NCBI RefSeq assembly: GCF_019264375.1
Contig: NZ_JAHVAI010000001.1
Coordinates: 543,847 to 607,846, forward strand
DNA: 64,000 nucleotides
Origin: Sedimentimonas flavescens
Lineage (GTDB): Bacteria > Pseudomonadota > Alphaproteobacteria > Rhodobacterales > Rhodobacteraceae
Reading direction: 5' to 3'
The translations under genes and the position numbers were made by a program. Shown one piece after another: positions 62,107 to 64,000 of the stretch. The notes below the pieces were generated by a model. That model did no database searches, was not told the DNA's origin, and worked only from the letters and a program-made list of their open reading frames with translations. Position 1 is the stretch's first letter. Every line of letters starts with the position of its first letter.

Positions 62107-63897
62107 TCACTTGGCCCGGACGTAGCGGCCCGGTGCATCTTCGATGACCTTGAGGCCACCCTTGCCGGGACGGTAGGCGGGTACGCGCGCATCGTCACTG
62201 TGAGAGGCAATCCACTTGGCCCATTCAGGCCACCACGAGCCGGAATGCTGCTTGGCGCCTTCCAGCCATTCCTCGGATTTCTCGGGATAGTCGCTGCGGG
62301 TCCAGTAGCCGTATTTCGGACGCTCCGCGGGCGGATTGATCACCCCCGCGATATGGCCCGACCCGCCCAGCACGAAGGTCACGTCACCGCCCAGAAGCTG
62401 CGTGGTCGGGTAGATCGAGGTCCAGGGCGCGATGTGATCCTCTTTCGTGGCCAGCACGAAGAAGGGCACGTCGATCTTGCCGAGGTCGATGGGCGTTCCG
62501 TCGAGCGTCAGGAAGCCCGGCTGACGCAGGCCGTTCTCGATATAGACCTTCTCCAGGTACCACAGCAGCATGGCTGCGGGCAGGCGCGTGCTGTCCGCAT
62601 TCCAGAAGAGCAGGTCGAATGCCGGAGGTTTTTGTCCCATCAGGTAGTTCATCACGTGGAACGACCACACCAGGTCGTTTTCGCGAATCATCGAGAACAT
62701 GTCCTGCAGGTGGTGATTCTCGAGATATCCGTGCTCGGCCATATGACTGCGTAGCGCTGCAAGGCGGTCGCGGTCGATGAACACCCCGACCTCGCCGACA
62801 TTGGTGAAGTCCACCATGGTCGCAAAGGTGGTCGCCGTGACGATGCGCTTGTCGCCGCGCGCCGCCAGCAGCGCCAGCGTCGCGGTCACCAGGATACCGC
62901 CGATGCAGAACCCGAGGATGTCGAAGCGCTCTTCGCCGGTCGCCTTCTCCATCGCGTCCAGCGCCGCAAGCGGACCGAGCTTCATGTAATCCTCAAAGCT
63001 CATCGCCGCGTGCTCGCGCGTCGGGTTCACCCAGGAAATCAGGAAGACCGAGTGCCCCTGCTCAAGCATGTAGCGCACCATCGAATTGTCGGGGCGCATA
63101 TCGAAGATGTAGTATTTGTTGATCCACGGCGGAACGAACAGCAGCGGGCGCTTGTGCTGCGTCTTGGTCATCGGTTCGTAATGGATCAGCTGCATCAGCT
63201 CGTTTTCATAAACGACCTTGCCGGGCGTCACCGCCAGATCCTTGCCGACCTCGAAGGCCGAAGCGTCGTTGGTATTGATGTCCAGCCGGCCCTCGCCGCG
63301 CTCAAGATCCTCCACCAGATTGCGGAAACCGTCGAGCAGGCTGCGCCCCTCTGTCTCTAGAAGGCGCTCACGCGCGGCGGGGTTGAGCATCAGGAAATTG
63401 CTCGGCGACAGCGCGCTAAGCATCTGACGCGTATAGAATTTTACTCGCAGGCTGTCCTTGGTGCCCTGCGGCAGAACCGACAGAAACTCTTCCGTGGCCC
63501 GCTCCAGCGCCAAATGGCTGTCGCGCAGGCCGCGCGTCACCGGGTCCGCATTCCAGCGCCGATCGCGAAAGCGCTTGTCACCGACCTTGCCGCCCTCGCC
63601 GCTCCAGGCATCCTGCCAGGCTTTCGCCCAATCGACCCAGAAGCGCTGCGAAAGCTCAAGCGTTTCGAGCGGGCGTTCCAGAAAGGCGGGCAGCGCGCGC
63701 ATATAGGCCTCAACCACGCTGCGATAGTCGACAATGGAGAAATCCTGCCCCGAGATCTTGGCGGAGGCGGTCTCTTGCGAGCGCTTCGCAACAGCCTGCA
63801 GGCGGGTCATCAATTCGAGGAATTCGGCGCCCTGTCGTGTGATGCTCTCTGCATCGAGCGAACTGGTGGGGGGGAGCGATTGGCGCCGTTCGGACAT
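62107..63897 (-). CDS. phaC: PhaC, class I polyhydroxyalkanoate synthase
   Basis: A 596-residue cytoplasmic enzyme. The lipase-like box GFCIGG holds the catalytic cysteine C331; the Asp and His of the triad lie in ATKEDHIAPW and GGSGHIAGVI. Length fits class I synthases, which polymerise 3-hydroxyacyl-CoA into storage granules. The start at 63897 (MSERRQSLPPT) has a gaggagg ribosome site. A hairpin with T-tract follows the stop. Confidence 0.95.
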   Translation of the reverse strand: MSERRQSLPPTSSLDAESITRQGAEFLELMTRLQAVAKRSQETASAKISGQDFSIVDYRSVVEAYMRALPAFLERPLETLELSQRFWVDWAKAWQDAWSGEGGKVGDKRFRDRRWNADPVTRGLRDSHLALERATEEFLSVLPQGTKDSLRVKFYTRQMLSALSPSNFLMLNPAARERLLETEGRSLLDGFRNLVEDLERGEGRLDINTNDASAFEVGKDLAVTPGKVVYENELMQLIHYEPMTKTQHKRPLLFVPPWINKYYIFDMRPDNSMVRYMLEQGHSVFLISWVNPTREHAAMSFEDYMKLGPLAALDAMEKATGEERFDILGFCIGGILVTATLALLAARGDKRIVTATTFATMVDFTNVGEVGVFIDRDRLAALRSHMAEHGYLENHHLQDMFSMIRENDLVWSFHVMNYLMGQKPPAFDLLFWNADSTRLPAAMLLWYLEKVYIENGLRQPGFLTLDGTPIDLGKIDVPFFVLATKEDHIAPWTSIYPTTQLLGGDVTFVLGGSGHIAGVINPPAERPKYGYWTRSDYPEKSEEWLEGAKQHSGSWWPEWAKWIASHSDDARVPAYRPGKGGLKVIEDAPGRYVRAK

Positions 63898-63923
63898 ATA
63901 GAATTCCTCCTCGAATTCGACCG

Positions 63924-64000
63924 TTACATATTCGGGTAGTTAGGTCCGTCGCCGCCCTGGGGTGTTGTCCAGGTTATGTTCTGGCTGGGGTCCTTGATGT
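63924..64000 (-). CDS. Possible C-terminus of a gene upstream of phaC
   Basis: Reverse-strand frame open to the window edge, ending with DPSQNITWTTPQGGDGPNYP-NM and TAA at 63924, 26 bases before the phaC start. Only about 24 codons are visible, so this may be chance. If real, phaC would be second in an operon. Confidence 0.3.
   Translation of the reverse strand, partial: IKDPSQNITWTTPQGGDGPNYPNM

Noticed and set aside
1..64000. tRNA, rRNA, CRISPR arrays, insertion sequences, phage genes or attachment sites
   Set aside because: None was seen by eye. A tRNA or covariance-model search was not possible, so small RNAs may be missed.

Overview
The window is GC-rich, densely coded alphaproteobacterial DNA. 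Its gene content (nirS with a fused nirDL, norCBQDEF, an NNR-type regulator, TAXI-type TRAP transport, DctBD, PHA synthase) and TTGAC-N4-GT(C/T)AA regulator sites suggest a denitrifying member of the Rhodobacterales (Rhodobacter/Paracoccus relatives). No ribosomal gene is present, so the genus is not assignable. No tRNA, rRNA, CRISPR array, insertion sequence or phage gene was seen. No gap between genes exceeds 300 bases.

Layout. 1-4857: a partial acyl-CoA synthetase, a BON/LysM protein, an ABC exporter and a membrane glycosyltransferase. 4854-11494: a predicted extracytoplasmic flavin electron-transfer module (ApbE, a PepSY-flavodoxin-reductase fusion, a DUF2271 protein with a flavinylation-like motif, a poly-aspartate protein, a PepSY protein) with its own two-component system. 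11491-19082: a TAXI TRAP transporter in one operon with DctB/DctD, then a BASS-type transporter. 19203-20365: Sco and TlpA-like proteins. 20411-46534 and onward to 52235 is the denitrification island. 52404-64000: an unknown protein, a metal P-type ATPase, a type I secretion operon with an RTX-like substrate, DUF2270, an acyl-CoA synthetase and PHA synthase.

The denitrification island reads as one unit. NirS reduces nitrite to NO. The nirECF-DL-GHJN operon makes its haem d1. NorCB, with assembly factors NorQDEF, reduces NO to N2O. A Sec-exported (clade II type) NosZ with NosBDGHFLY and two dihaem cytochromes reduces N2O to N2. A hexahaem NapC/NirT fusion and a cupredoxin sit directly after nirS and are candidate electron carriers. 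NnrS and the haem/NO-type Crp-Fnr regulator lie nearby. Sco, TlpA-like and PCu(A)C proteins could supply copper to NosZ. Seven palindromes of one type precede sco, nosZ/pcuAC, menG, nirE, nirS, nnrS and norC, so the whole set could answer to the NNR-type regulator encoded at its edge.

The most unusual point is that a menG-menA pair (last steps of menaquinone synthesis) lies between nir and nos, behind its own NNR-like site, next to a clade II nos cluster whose NosG/NosH resemble quinol dehydrogenases. Rhodobacterales normally rely on ubiquinone. This suggests, but does not prove, a dedicated menaquinol branch for N2O respiration. The second notable system is the flavinylation module at 4.8-11.5 kb, with repeated binding-site-like sequences in its promoters.
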